NCBI GenBank assembly: GCA_963788185.1
Contig: CAWBGE010000017.1
Coordinates: forward strand, 806,001 to 870,000
DNA length: 64,000 bases
Direction: 5' to 3'
From: CAIWHR01 sp963788185
GTDB lineage: Bacteria > Pseudomonadota > Gammaproteobacteria > Burkholderiales > Casimicrobiaceae
In this document: one piece after another, positions 17,513 through 25,934 of the stretch
How positions within the stretch are numbered: the first letter of the stretch is position 1
Layout of the letters: each line of letters opens with the position of its first letter
Notes under the pieces: generated by a model
The model's database searches: none
Told to the model about the DNA's origin: nothing
What the model saw: only the letters and a program-made list of their open reading frames with translations
Position numbers and translations under genes: made by a program

Positions 17513-18483
17513 GTCCGCTCCCGGCGCAGTCGGTCCTTCAGCGTCGCCAGCGCGCCGAGGATGCCGCCGCGCGCGAACATCACGACGGTGACCAGCAGCA
17601 GCCCCAGCCAGAACTGCCAGTACACCGGATTGATGCCCGACAGATAGTGGTGCGCGATCATGAACACCGTGGCGCCGACGAGCCCGCCGTAGAGACGTCC
17701 GGTTCCGCCGAGCACCAGCATGATCATCAGGTCGGCCGAGCGCGGGAAGCCGAACACGTCGAGGCCGACGAACTGCGTGGTCTGCGCGAGCAGGCCGCCG
17801 GCGATGCCGGCCATCGCCGCGCTGATGGTGTAGATCGCGATCAGCCGGCGCGTCACCGGCGCGCCGATCGCCGGCATCCGCCGCACGTTCTCGCGCACGC
17901 CGCGCAGCGACAGCCCGAAGGGCGAGCTCACGACGCGGCGCGCCACGACGAACAGCAGGAACAGCACGCCCAGGCTGTAGGCGTAGCCGGTGCTGCCGGT
18001 CAGGTCGAACGGAAGCACGCCGAAGAGCTTCCACATCGTCACACCGGACAGGCCGTCGGCGCCGCCGGTGATCGAAGGGATCTGGTTCGCCACCTCGAAC
18101 AGCATCAGTCCGATGCCGAGCGTCACCATCAGCCGGGCGAGATCCGATCCGCGCACGACCAGGAAACTGGTCGCGAAGCCGGCGACCGCACCGGCCGCGC
18201 CGGCGACGACGAGTCCGCTGACCGGCTCGCCCCAGCCGTGCACGGCGAGCAGCCCGGCGGCGTACGCACCCACGCCGAAGAACGCCGCGTGCCCGAGCGA
18301 GACGATGCCGGCGTAGCCCAGGATCAGGTCGAGCGTGACGGCGAACAGGCCGGTGATGAGGATCTGGCTGCCGAGCACGCGGTGGCTCGGAAACAGGAAG
18401 TATGCCGCGACCGCCGCGAGCCAGAACGCGATCTCGATCGCACGCCAGCGGTCGGTGGGGAGCTGCGGCGCGACGCCGGCCAT
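17509..18483 (-). CDS. livM: LivM: branched-chain-type ABC importer permease
   Basis: A 324-residue permease with about eight to nine hydrophobic segments. It has the conserved LILGYAGIVSLGHAAFFGVGAYAAG region and the EAA-like loop SPFGLSLRGVRENVRRMPAIG that contacts the ATPases. ATG 18483 with GGGAGG upstream is preferred to TTG 18489. It ends in the livG start and begins just after the livH stop. It forms the heterodimeric channel with LivH. Confidence 0.9.
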   Translation of the reverse strand: MAGVAPQLPTDRWRAIEIAFWLAAVAAYFLFPSHRVLGSQILITGLFAVTLDLILGYAGIVSLGHAAFFGVGAYAAGLLAVHGWGEPVSGLVVAGAAGAVAGFATSFLVVRGSDLARLMVTLGIGLMLFEVANQIPSITGGADGLSGVTMWKLFGVLPFDLTGSTGYAYSLGVLFLLFVVARRVVSSPFGLSLRGVRENVRRMPAIGAPVTRRLIAIYTISAAMAGIAGGLLAQTTQFVGLDVFGFPRSADLMIMLVLGGTGRLYGGLVGATVFMIAHHYLSGINPVYWQFWLGLLLVTVVMFARGGILGALATLKDRLRRERT

Positions 18484-18485
18484 GG

Positions 18486-19352
18486 TCAAGTCCGCCTCCC
18501 GTACAACCCCGCCGGGAACAGGATCATCAGCGCGACCATCAGGAAGTAGATGATGAAGGAGCCGACCTGCGGGACGTAATATTTGCCGGCGACGTCGCAG
18601 ATGCCGAGGATCATCGCGGCAACCAGCCCGCCCTTGATCGTGCCCGCGCCGCCGATCGCGACCACGAGCAGGAAATAGACCATGTACTTGAGGGGAAACG
18701 TCGGGTCGAGACCCAGCACGTCGATGCCGAGCCCCCCGCCCAGGCCCGCGAGCCCCGAGCCGAGCGCGAAGGTCACGCCGAACACGCGATTGACGTTGAT
18801 GCCGAGCCCGGCGGCGGCGACCGCGTTGTCGACCGAGGCCCGCACCTGCGCGCCGAAGCGGGTGCGCACCAGCAGCAGGTGCAGCGCGGTGGTGGCGACG
18901 ATGACCGCGGCGATGAGGAAGAGGCGATAGGCGCCGAGGTCGAGGCCGAGCACGCGCACCTGCCCGCGCAGGAAATCGGGCAACCGGACCGGTTGCTGCG
19001 ACGGGCCGAAGAACCAGGTGGCCGCCGCCACCGCCATGAACACGAGGCCGATCGAGAACATCACCTGGTCGAGGTGCGTGGCCTTGTACAGCCGGTGGTA
19101 GAGCGTGCGCTCCAGCACGATGCCTGCCACGGCGGAAACGACGAACGCGACCGGCAGCGTCGCCAGGAACGGCACGCCCGCGCGGCTCATCAGCAGCACG
19201 CAGGCGTACCCGCCGACCATCGCGAACGCGCCGTGCGCGAGGTTGACGAAGTTCATCAGGCCCATCGTCACCGACAGCCCGATGCTGATGATGAACAGCA
19301 GGCTCCCGTAGGCGATGCCGTCGAACAGCACGCCGGCGAAGTTACCGATCAT
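18486..19352 (-). CDS. livH: LivH: branched-chain-type ABC importer permease
   Basis: A 288-residue membrane protein with the LivH signature GLSVTMGLMNFVNLAHGAFAMVGGY near the N-terminus, eight or so hydrophobic helices, and the coupling loop TRFGAQVRASVDNAVAAAGLGINV. It lies 27 bases after livK and is followed directly by livM. With LivM it forms the translocation pathway. Confidence 0.9.
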   Translation of the reverse strand: MIGNFAGVLFDGIAYGSLLFIISIGLSVTMGLMNFVNLAHGAFAMVGGYACVLLMSRAGVPFLATLPVAFVVSAVAGIVLERTLYHRLYKATHLDQVMFSIGLVFMAVAAATWFFGPSQQPVRLPDFLRGQVRVLGLDLGAYRLFLIAAVIVATTALHLLLVRTRFGAQVRASVDNAVAAAGLGINVNRVFGVTFALGSGLAGLGGGLGIDVLGLDPTFPLKYMVYFLLVVAIGGAGTIKGGLVAAMILGICDVAGKYYVPQVGSFIIYFLMVALMILFPAGLYGRRT

Positions 19353-19379
19353 GGCGCGTCCCGGCGTCCGTCCGTCGGG

Positions 19380-20564
19380 TCAGTTGCTCGGCGGGACGTT
19401 CTCGACCTTGTCGAACTCGATGTTCCAGGGCTTGCCGTTGACCATCTTCACCTCCCGCATGTACACGGTGTTGACGGCGTCGCGCCTGGCCGGGTCGATC
19501 GACATCGGCCCGCGCGGGCTCACCCACTTCATCCCCTTCATCGCTTCGACCAGCTGCTCGCCGGTGGCGGTGGGCCCCGCCTTCTTGACCGCCTCGTAGA
19601 TGAGATGCATGCCGTCGTAGCCGCCGACCGAGTGGAAGTTCGGGCGCATGCCGTTGTTCGCCTTCATGAAGTCGCCGACGTAGGCCCTGTTCTCCGGCGA
19701 ATCGTGCGCGGCCGAGTAGTGGAACGACGTGATGACGCCGACTGCCGGGGCGCCCATGCTTTCGAGCAGGTCGTCGTCGGTGACGTCGCCGGTGCCGATG
19801 AGGCGGATGCCGGCCTGCTTCAGGCCGCGCTCGTCGAACTGCTTCATCACCGCGAGGCCTTCGCCCGAGGGCACGAACACGAACAGCGCGTCGGGCTTCG
19901 CATCCTTGGCGCGCTGCAGGAACGGCGCGTAGTCCGGATTGCGCAGCGGCGTGCGGATCGACTCGGCGATCTCGCCGCCGGCGGCCTTGAAGCGCTCGAC
20001 GAACGTCTTCTCGGCGTCGAGGCCGGGGCCGTAGTCGGTCACCATGGTGACGACGCGCTTGATCTTGTTCTTCGCCGCCCAGTCCGCGATGGGACCGGTC
20101 ACCTGCGGCAGGGTGAAGCCCGTCCGCACGATCATCGGCGAGCGGGTCGGGATGATCGCCGTCGCCGCCGCCATCACCACCATCGGGACCTTCGCCTCGG
20201 TCGCGACCGGCGCCGCGGCGAGTGCCAACGGCGTCAATCCGAAGCCGGCGAGCACCGTGACCTTCTCCTGCACGACCAGCTCCTGCGCGATCCGTTTGGT
20301 CGTCTCGGGGGCGAGGCCGGTGTCGTCCTTGACGATGAGCTGGACCGGGCGGCCGGCCACCGTGGTCCCGTTCTTCGCCATGTAGAGCCGCGCTGCCGCC
20401 TCGATCTGCCTGCCGGTGGACGCGAAGGGTCCCGTCAGCGGCAGGATCAGGCCGATCTTCAGAGGATCGGCGGCGAGGGCGGCTCCGGGCAGCAGGCACA
20501 GGGTTGCAACGATCGCCGCAGCCCGCAGCGCGTGGCGGCGGATAATCCGGAAACGGGTCTTCAT
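19380..20564 (-). CDS. LivK-type ABC substrate-binding protein (likely aromatic acid)
   Basis: A 394-residue periplasmic receptor of the Peripla_BP_6 (LivK/AmiC) type with a long basic signal peptide ending GAALAAD. The mature sequence begins PLKIGLILPLTGPFASTGRQIE. Later family features include VTMVTDYGPGLDAEKTFVERF and VGGYDGMHLIYEAVKKAG. Ligands of this family include branched amino acids, amides and aromatic acids. Co-transcription with seven 4,5-cleavage genes suggests protocatechuate, gallate or a related aromatic acid. This is inferred from context and not from binding residues. Confidence 0.82.
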   Translation of the reverse strand: MKTRFRIIRRHALRAAAIVATLCLLPGAALAADPLKIGLILPLTGPFASTGRQIEAAARLYMAKNGTTVAGRPVQLIVKDDTGLAPETTKRIAQELVVQEKVTVLAGFGLTPLALAAAPVATEAKVPMVVMAAATAIIPTRSPMIVRTGFTLPQVTGPIADWAAKNKIKRVVTMVTDYGPGLDAEKTFVERFKAAGGEIAESIRTPLRNPDYAPFLQRAKDAKPDALFVFVPSGEGLAVMKQFDERGLKQAGIRLIGTGDVTDDDLLESMGAPAVGVITSFHYSAAHDSPENRAYVGDFMKANNGMRPNFHSVGGYDGMHLIYEAVKKAGPTATGEQLVEAMKGMKWVSPRGPMSIDPARRDAVNTVYMREVKMVNGKPWNIEFDKVENVPPSN

Positions 20565-20609
20565 TGGTGCCTCCTTCGTGGTTGATGGATGGTTCGGATT
20601 GTCACGCGA

Positions 20610-21001
20610 TCATGCCGCACGCGTCTGCGGCGCCGGCCGCGGCTGGTTCTCGAGCACCATCGACGCCGCCGCGGTGTTCGAGATCGGGACGTGGTAGCCC
20701 GAGTGGACCCGGGTGACCCGGCCCGTCAGCGCGCCGCGGGCGGCGAGCCAGGTCATCAGCACGGTGCCCTGCGCGCCCGCCTCGCGGACGAGATCGAGCG
20801 TCGAGTAGCGGGTAAGACTTTCCGGGTCGTCGACGATCGCCTCCATGCACATCGCGTCGAATGCATTGTTAAAGAAGCCGGCGCGCTGGCGGCCGAGTTG
20901 AACGAATAGCACATCCTGTTGAGCGCATAGCCCTTCCGGGCCATCTCGCCGTCGAAGATCGTGGTACCAGGAATGTCGACCTTGCGCGCGTGGCTGCCCA
21001 T
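20610..21001 (-). pseudogene. Fused ligA-ligB remnant (second ligAB copy with internal deletion)
   Basis: Reading starts at ATG 21001 behind a strong GGAGGAATC ribosome site. The first 37 or so residues (VDIPGTTIFDGEMARKGYALN and so on) are the N-terminus of a LigA-type alpha subunit, closely similar to the intact LigA at 22875-23264. After about 20885-20900 the similarity jumps into another frame and to the last 90 residues of a LigB-type beta subunit (RAGFFNNAFDA, LVREAGAQGT, SGYHVPISNTA), ending at TGA 20612-20610. The join is out of frame, so no chimera is made. About 1 kb, containing the rest of ligA and the first two-thirds of ligB, is missing, including the iron-ligand histidines. Confidence 0.8.
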
Positions 21002-21034
21002 CACGATTCCTCCTGGTGTCTGCGGCGGTCCGGT

Positions 21035-22000
21035 TCAGGCCGGCTGTGCTGCGAGTTGCCGCTCGAGCCGGTCGAGCGTCCGGTAGCACGGGAGCACCTG
21101 CACCACGTCGGCGTTGGGTTCGCGGCCCTCGCGGATCGCGGCGAAGAACTCGCGGTCCTGCAGCTCGATGCCGTTCATCGACACGTCGACTTTCGACACG
21201 TCGATTTTCTCGTCCTTGCCGTTGAAGAGGTCGTCGTAGCGGGCGACGTACGTTCCCGTGTCGCCGATATAGCGGAAGAACGTGCCGAGCGGCCCGTCGT
21301 TGTTGAACGACAGCGACAGCGTGCAGATCGCGCCGGTGGAGGCCTTCAGCTGGATCGACATGTCCATCGCAATGCCGAGGGTCGGGTGGATCGGACCCTG
21401 CAGGGCGTTTGCCGCGACGATGTCCCCGCCCGTCTGGTAGGCAAACAGATCGACGGTGTGCGCCGCGTGATGCCAGAGCAGGTGGTCGGTCCACGAGCGC
21501 GGCTGGCCCAGCGCGTTCATGTTCGTGCGGCGGAAGAAGAACGTCTGCACGTCCATCTGCTGGACGAGGAGTTCGCCCGCGCGGATCTTGCTGTGCACCC
21601 ACTGGTGGCTCGGGTTGAATCGCCGCGTGTGGCCGACCATCGCGACCTTGCCGGCCGCGTCCCGCGCGCGCAGCACCGCCTCCGCATCCTTCAGGCTGTC
21701 GGCGAGCGGAATCTCCACCTGCACGTGCTTGCCGGCTTCGAGGCACGCGATCGCCTGCGCGGCGTGCATCTGCGTCGGCGTGCACAGGATGACGGCGGCC
21801 ACTTCCTTCAGCGCGAGACTCTCGGCAAGATCGGTGGCGACGTGGCCGACGCCGTATTTCGCCGCGACCGCCCGGGTCTTGTCGAGCTCCCGGCCGACGA
21901 GCGAGACCACCTCGACGCCGTCGATCAGCCTGATCGCGTCGAGATGCTTGATGCCGAAGGCGCCGGCGCCGGCCAGCGCGACCCTGATCGGCGTGCTCAT
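21035..22000 (-). CDS. ligC: LigC: 4-carboxy-2-hydroxymuconate-6-semialdehyde dehydrogenase
   Basis: A 321-residue Gfo/Idh/MocA-fold dehydrogenase with the Rossmann motif ALAGAGAFGIKHLDAI and the segment VQVEIPLADSLKDAEAV, where the usual EKP of this fold is replaced as in LigC enzymes. It oxidises the hemiacetal of the 4,5-ring-cleavage product to 2-pyrone-4,6-dicarboxylate with NAD(P)+. ATG 22000 overlaps the ligB stop as ATGA and is preceded by GGAGAACGGG. The next enzyme in the pathway is LigI, whose gene is upstream in the same operon but frameshifted. Confidence 0.85.
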   Translation of the reverse strand: MSTPIRVALAGAGAFGIKHLDAIRLIDGVEVVSLVGRELDKTRAVAAKYGVGHVATDLAESLALKEVAAVILCTPTQMHAAQAIACLEAGKHVQVEIPLADSLKDAEAVLRARDAAGKVAMVGHTRRFNPSHQWVHSKIRAGELLVQQMDVQTFFFRRTNMNALGQPRSWTDHLLWHHAAHTVDLFAYQTGGDIVAANALQGPIHPTLGIAMDMSIQLKASTGAICTLSLSFNNDGPLGTFFRYIGDTGTYVARYDDLFNGKDEKIDVSKVDVSMNGIELQDREFFAAIREGREPNADVVQVLPCYRTLDRLERQLAAQPA

Positions 22001-22878
22001 ATCCCGTTCTCCAGGATCAGGTGCCCGACGGCCGTGTTCGACGCCGGGACGTGATAGAAGCGGTGCACGACGCGCGGCGGACCGTCCGCCATCGCGCCGC
22101 GAGCGATCAGCCACATGACGAGCTCGATGCCTTCGGAGCCGGCCTCGCGAACGTATTCGACATGAGGCTTCGCCGCCAGCGCCTCGGGATCGGCGATGAG
22201 CTGGTCGAGGAAGGCGTTGTCCCAGGCCTTGTTGATCAGCCCGGCGCGCGGACCCTGCAGCTGGTGACTCATGCCGCCGGTGCCCCAGACCTGGACCTTC
22301 AGGGGTTCGTCATACGATTCGACGGCCTTGCGCAGGGCCCTGCCGAGCTGGTAGCAGCGCCGGCCCGACGGCACCGGATACTGCACGACGTTCACCGCGA
22401 ACGGGATCACCGGACACGGCCACGCGGCCGGCTGTCCGCACATCAGCGACAGCGGCACCGTCAGGCCATGGTCGACGTCCATCCGGTTGACGATCGTGAG
22501 GTCGAAATCGTCGAGGATGACCGACTGCGCGATGTGCGCGGCCAGCTCGGGGTGTCCCTTCACGACCGGCACCGGCCGCGGTCCCCAGCCCTCGTCGGCA
22601 GGCTTGTACTCCGCAGCGCAACCGATCGCGAAGGTCGGGATCATGTCCAGGCTGAAGGCCGTGGCGTGATCGTTGTAGACGAGAAAGATGACGTCCGGCG
22701 TGTTGGCGCGCAGCCAGGCGCGGGAGGGCTCGTAGCCGGCGAACAGCGGCTGCCAGTACGGCTCGGCGGTCTTGCCGAGGTCGATTGCCGCGCCGATCGC
22801 CGGAACGTGCGACGTGTACACGCTCGCGGTGATGCGCGCCGCCCTGCCGGCACCCGGTGCACCCGCTGCGGCACTCAT
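21997..22878 (-). CDS. ligB: LigB: protocatechuate 4,5-dioxygenase beta (catalytic) subunit
   Basis: A 293-residue LigB-superfamily extradiol dioxygenase. Probable Fe(II) ligands are His24 (TSHVPAIG), His71 (YNDHATAF) and a Glu near 245 (VREAGSEG). The catalytic His205 is in TGGMSHQL. It opens the ring of protocatechuate (or gallate) between C4 and C5. Its start overlaps the ligA stop as ATGA, and its own stop overlaps the ligC start, so the three genes are coupled. The first 15 residues are Ala/Gly-rich and not conserved. Confidence 0.9.
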   Translation of the reverse strand: MSAAAGAPGAGRAARITASVYTSHVPAIGAAIDLGKTAEPYWQPLFAGYEPSRAWLRANTPDVIFLVYNDHATAFSLDMIPTFAIGCAAEYKPADEGWGPRPVPVVKGHPELAAHIAQSVILDDFDLTIVNRMDVDHGLTVPLSLMCGQPAAWPCPVIPFAVNVVQYPVPSGRRCYQLGRALRKAVESYDEPLKVQVWGTGGMSHQLQGPRAGLINKAWDNAFLDQLIADPEALAAKPHVEYVREAGSEGIELVMWLIARGAMADGPPRVVHRFYHVPASNTAVGHLILENGI

Positions 22879-23264
22879 TGCTTTTCCCCGATGTAGCGGT
22901 TGCCTTCGATCGGGCGTCCGCCCCGGAGCATCATGACGCGGTACTCCTCCTCGGTCATACCGGTCATGCTGCCGGCCATCTGCTGGAAGCTCTTGCCGTC
23001 CGTCGCGCCGATCTTGGCGAGAAAGTAGATGTTGCCGCCGAGCGCGATGCAGCGATTGAGGTCGCGTGCGAGCACCGCCTGCTTCTGGTCCTCGGTCATC
23101 GGCCATTCGTCCAGGTAGGCGCGCTCGCCGGCCTTGAATCGCGCGCGGTTTTCGGCCTTCATCAGCGACATGCAGAACTGGTTCAGGTGATAGCCCTTGC
23201 GCGCCTGATCGGCGTCGAAGATCGTTGTGCCGGGGATGTCCCGGTACGGCTTGTCGAGTGCCAT
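22875..23264 (-). CDS. ligA: LigA: protocatechuate 4,5-dioxygenase alpha subunit
   Basis: A 129-residue small subunit of the extradiol dioxygenase. It includes DIPGTTIFDADQARKGYHLN at the N-terminus, DQKQAVLARDLNRCIALGGNIYFLAKIGA in the middle and the TGMTEEEYRVMMLRGGR tail, all typical of LigA. It caps the active site of LigB and has no catalytic residues. It lies between the end of ligI and ligB, with an ATGA overlap to ligB. Confidence 0.92.
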   Translation of the reverse strand: MALDKPYRDIPGTTIFDADQARKGYHLNQFCMSLMKAENRARFKAGERAYLDEWPMTEDQKQAVLARDLNRCIALGGNIYFLAKIGATDGKSFQQMAGSMTGMTEEEYRVMMLRGGRPIEGNRYIGEKQ

Positions 23265-23274
23265 CGGTGTCTCC

Positions 23275-24193
23275 TCAGAGCGTCTCTTCGGGCCAGTAGA
23301 GCCGCATCGGATTGTCCACCAGCAGCTTGCGCTGCAGCTCCGGTGTGACCGCGACGTGCGGCACGAAGTCCACCAGCAGGCCGTCGTCGGGCATGTGGTC
23401 CTTCAGGTTCGGGTGCGGCCAGTCGGTGCCCCAGAGCACGCGATCCGGAAACGTCTCGACGATCCGCCGCGCGAACGGCACCACGTCGCGGTAGGCACGG
23501 CGCTCGCCATCGCGTGCCGGCGGTCCGGAAACCGAGAGACGCTCCGGGCAGCTCACCTTCGACCAGATGTTCGGGTGCTCGCGCAGCAGCCGCACGAACA
23601 GTTCGAACTCGGGCCCGTCGACCGGCCTGGTCACGTCCGGCCGGCCCATGTGATCGACGACCACGATGGTCGGCAGCGCGGTGAAGAAATCCCACAGCTC
23701 GGGCAGGTCGACGGCCTCGAAGTAGACCACGACGTGCCAGCCCAGCGGCGCGATGCGCTGCGCGATCTCCAGCAGCTCGTCCTTGGGCGTGAAGTCCACG
23801 AGGCGCCGGACGAAATTGAAGCGCGTGCCGCGCACGCCGGCGGCGTGCATCGCCGCGAGCTCGGCATCGGTGACACCGCGCTTCACGGTGGCCACGCCGC
23901 GCGCCTTGCCGGCGGAGTGCCGCAAGTGCGTCGACCAGCGCCCGATTGTCGCTGCCGTGGCAGGTGGCCTGGACGATCACGTTGCGCGAGACACCCAGAC
24001 GGTCGCGCAGCGCGAAGAGCTGGTCCCTGGACGCGTCGCAGGGGGTGTATTTCCGCTCGGGCGCATAGGGATACGCCGCGCCCGGGCCGAACACGTGGCA
24101 ATGCGCGTCCACCGCGCCCGGCGGCAGCCGGAAGAGCGGTGTCGACGGCGCGGGATGGAACGGCAGCCAGCCCGGGGTCATCTCGAATGCCAT
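23275..24193 (-). pseudogene. ligI: LigI: 2-pyrone-4,6-dicarboxylate lactonase, interrupted by a one-base frameshift
   Basis: From ATG 24193 the frame gives an amidohydrolase N-terminus with the metal motif GAVDAHCHVFGPG and continues to about 23925 (NRALVDAL). The similarity then continues in another frame to TGA at 23277-23275, with VKRGVTDAELAAMHAAGVRGTRF, DHMGRPD and GTDWPHPNLKDH. Removing one of the two A bases at 23924-23925 joins the halves as DALRHSAGKARG and restores a normal protein of about 305 residues. LigI hydrolyses 2-pyrone-4,6-dicarboxylate to oxalomesaconate. Either the pathway is broken here or this is a base-call error. All other residues look intact, which favours a recent or artefactual change. 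Confidence 0.8.
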
Positions 24194-24198
24194 GGCGG

Positions 24199-24888
24199 TC
24201 AGTCGATGTACTTGAGGCCGGCCTTCGCCAGCGCCTCGCGCATGTTGTACATGTCGAGTCCCAGCACGCCGGCCGCCAGCTTCTTCCGCTTGTCGGCCTC
24301 GTTCGCCTCGCGCGCTTCGGCGGCATCGGCCACCTGCTGAGCGATCGCGGCGGGCACCACCACGACGCCGTCGTCGGCGGCGATGACCACATCGCCGGGA
24401 TTCACCAGCGCCCCGGCGCAGACCACCGGAATGTTGACCGATCCTAGGGTGGCCTTGACGGTGCCCTTGGCGCTGATCGCGCGCGAGAACACCGGGAACT
24501 GCATGGCGGCGAGATCCTTGACGTCGCGCACGCCGCCGTCGATGACGAGGCCCTTCGCGCCCCCGGCGCGGAAGCTGGTCGCCAGCAGGTCGCCAAAGTA
24601 GCCGTCGTCGCTGTCGGTGGTGCAGGCGGCCACGACGACGTCGCCCTCCTGCAACTGCTCGGCCGCGACGTGCAGCATCCAGTTGTCGCCGGGCTGCAGC
24701 AGCACGGTGACCGCTGTGCCGCACAGCTGCGCGCCGGGGTAGATCGGCCGCAGGTAGGTCTTCATGAGGCCGACCCGCCCCATCGCCTCGTGGACGGTGG
24801 CGACGCCGAAGCGCGCCAGCTTGTCCACCGCCGCGCGGTCTGCGCGCACGATGTTCCGTCGGACGACGCCAAGATTGTTCAAGTGCAT
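24199..24888 (-). CDS. ligK: LigK: 4-carboxy-4-hydroxy-2-oxoadipate aldolase (RraA-fold)
   Basis: A 229-residue protein of the RraA/HMG-aldolase family. Typical elements are LARFGVATVHEAMGRVG near the N-terminus, GDVVVAACTTDSDDGYFGDLLATS, and VIDGGVRDVKDL carrying the active-site Arg and Asp that hold divalent metal and pyruvate. It cleaves 4-carboxy-4-hydroxy-2-oxoadipate to pyruvate and oxaloacetate, the last step of 4,5-cleavage. ATG 24888 starts 2 bases after the ligJ stop, and the gene ends 5 bases before ligI. Confidence 0.88.
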   Translation of the reverse strand: MHLNNLGVVRRNIVRADRAAVDKLARFGVATVHEAMGRVGLMKTYLRPIYPGAQLCGTAVTVLLQPGDNWMLHVAAEQLQEGDVVVAACTTDSDDGYFGDLLATSFRAGGAKGLVIDGGVRDVKDLAAMQFPVFSRAISAKGTVKATLGSVNIPVVCAGALVNPGDVVIAADDGVVVVPAAIAQQVADAAEAREANEADKRKKLAAGVLGLDMYNMREALAKAGLKYID

Positions 24889-24890
24889 GG

Positions 24891-25934
24891 TCACTTCCCC
24901 CTGGCCTTGAGCGCGGCGTCGAGGCGTGGATAGACGCGCCGCGCGTTGCCTTCGTAGATCTTGCGGCGGTCCTCGGCGCTCAAGGCCGCGGCCTCGATGT
25001 AGCGCCGGGTGTCGTCGTAATTGAAGCCGGTCTCCGGGTCGATGCCGCGCACCGCGCCGATCATCTCCGACGCGAACAGCACGTTGTCCACCGGGATCAC
25101 CTTGGTCAGCAGGTCGATGCCCGGCTGGTGGTACACGCAGGTGTCGAAGAAGATGTTGTTCAGCAGATGGTCCTTGAGCAGCGGCTTCTTCAACTCCTGC
25201 GCGAGACCTCTGAAGCGGCCCCAGTGGTAGGGCACCGCGCCGCCGCCATGCGGAATCACGAAGCGCAGCGTCGGAAAGTCCTGGAACAGGTCGGCTGTCA
25301 GGCACTGCATGAACGCCGTGGTGTCGGCATTGAGGTAGTGCGCCCCGGTCGTGTGGAAGCAGGCATTGCAGCTGGTGCTGACGTGGATCATCGCCGGAAT
25401 GTCGTACTCGACCATCTTCTCGTAGATGGGGTACCAGTGCCGGTCGGACAGCGGCGGCTCCTTCCAATGGCCGCCGGAAGGATCGGGATTGAGATTGATC
25501 GCGACGAAGCCGTACTCGCGGACGCACTTCTCCAGTTCGGGAATGCAGGTTTTCGGGTCCACCCCCGGCGATTGCGGCAGCATCGCCGCGCCGATGAAGC
25601 TGTCGGGGAAGAGCCGGCTGACGCGGTGACACAGCTCGTTGCAGATCGCGGCCCAGGTGGAGCTGGTCTGGAAATCGCCGATGTGATGCGCCATGAAGCT
25701 CGCGCGCGGCGAGAAGACGGTGAGGTCGCTGCCGCGCTCCTTCATCTTGGCGAGCTGGTTGGTCTCGATGCTCGCCCGCAGGTCGTCGTCGCCGATCGCG
25801 AGCTCCGAGGCCTTCGGGGCAACCGTGGGGTCCTTGAGGCCGGCAATCTGGCGGCTGCGCCACTCCTCCAGTGCCTTGGGCGCGGTCGTGTAGTGGCCGT
25901 GGCAGTCGATGATCACGAGGGGTTTCCTTTCCAT
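24891..25934 (-). CDS. ligJ: LigJ: 4-oxalomesaconate hydratase
   Basis: A 347-residue amidohydrolase-fold protein with the HxH motif in VIIDCHGHYTTAP, the middle segment MIHVSTSCNACFHTTGAHYLNADT, and FVIPHGGGAVPYHWGRF, which match LigJ-type hydratases. It adds water to 4-oxalomesaconate to give 4-carboxy-4-hydroxy-2-oxoadipate, the LigK substrate. ATG 25934 overlaps the end of galD by 22 bases. Confidence 0.88.
   Translation of the reverse strand: MERKPLVIIDCHGHYTTAPKALEEWRSRQIAGLKDPTVAPKASELAIGDDDLRASIETNQLAKMKERGSDLTVFSPRASFMAHHIGDFQTSSTWAAICNELCHRVSRLFPDSFIGAAMLPQSPGVDPKTCIPELEKCVREYGFVAINLNPDPSGGHWKEPPLSDRHWYPIYEKMVEYDIPAMIHVSTSCNACFHTTGAHYLNADTTAFMQCLTADLFQDFPTLRFVIPHGGGAVPYHWGRFRGLAQELKKPLLKDHLLNNIFFDTCVYHQPGIDLLTKVIPVDNVLFASEMIGAVRGIDPETGFNYDDTRRYIEAAALSAEDRRKIYEGNARRVYPRLDAALKARGK

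Noticed and set aside
18402..20585. A plus-strand open frame of 727 codons opposite livM-livH-livK
   Set aside because: Low-complexity Arg/His/Asp composition and fully antisense to well-recognised transporter genes.
22875..23264. The intact ligA as part of an unrelated small-protein gene
   Set aside because: The DIPGTTIFD and TGMTEEEYR segments and coupling to ligB make the LigA call secure.
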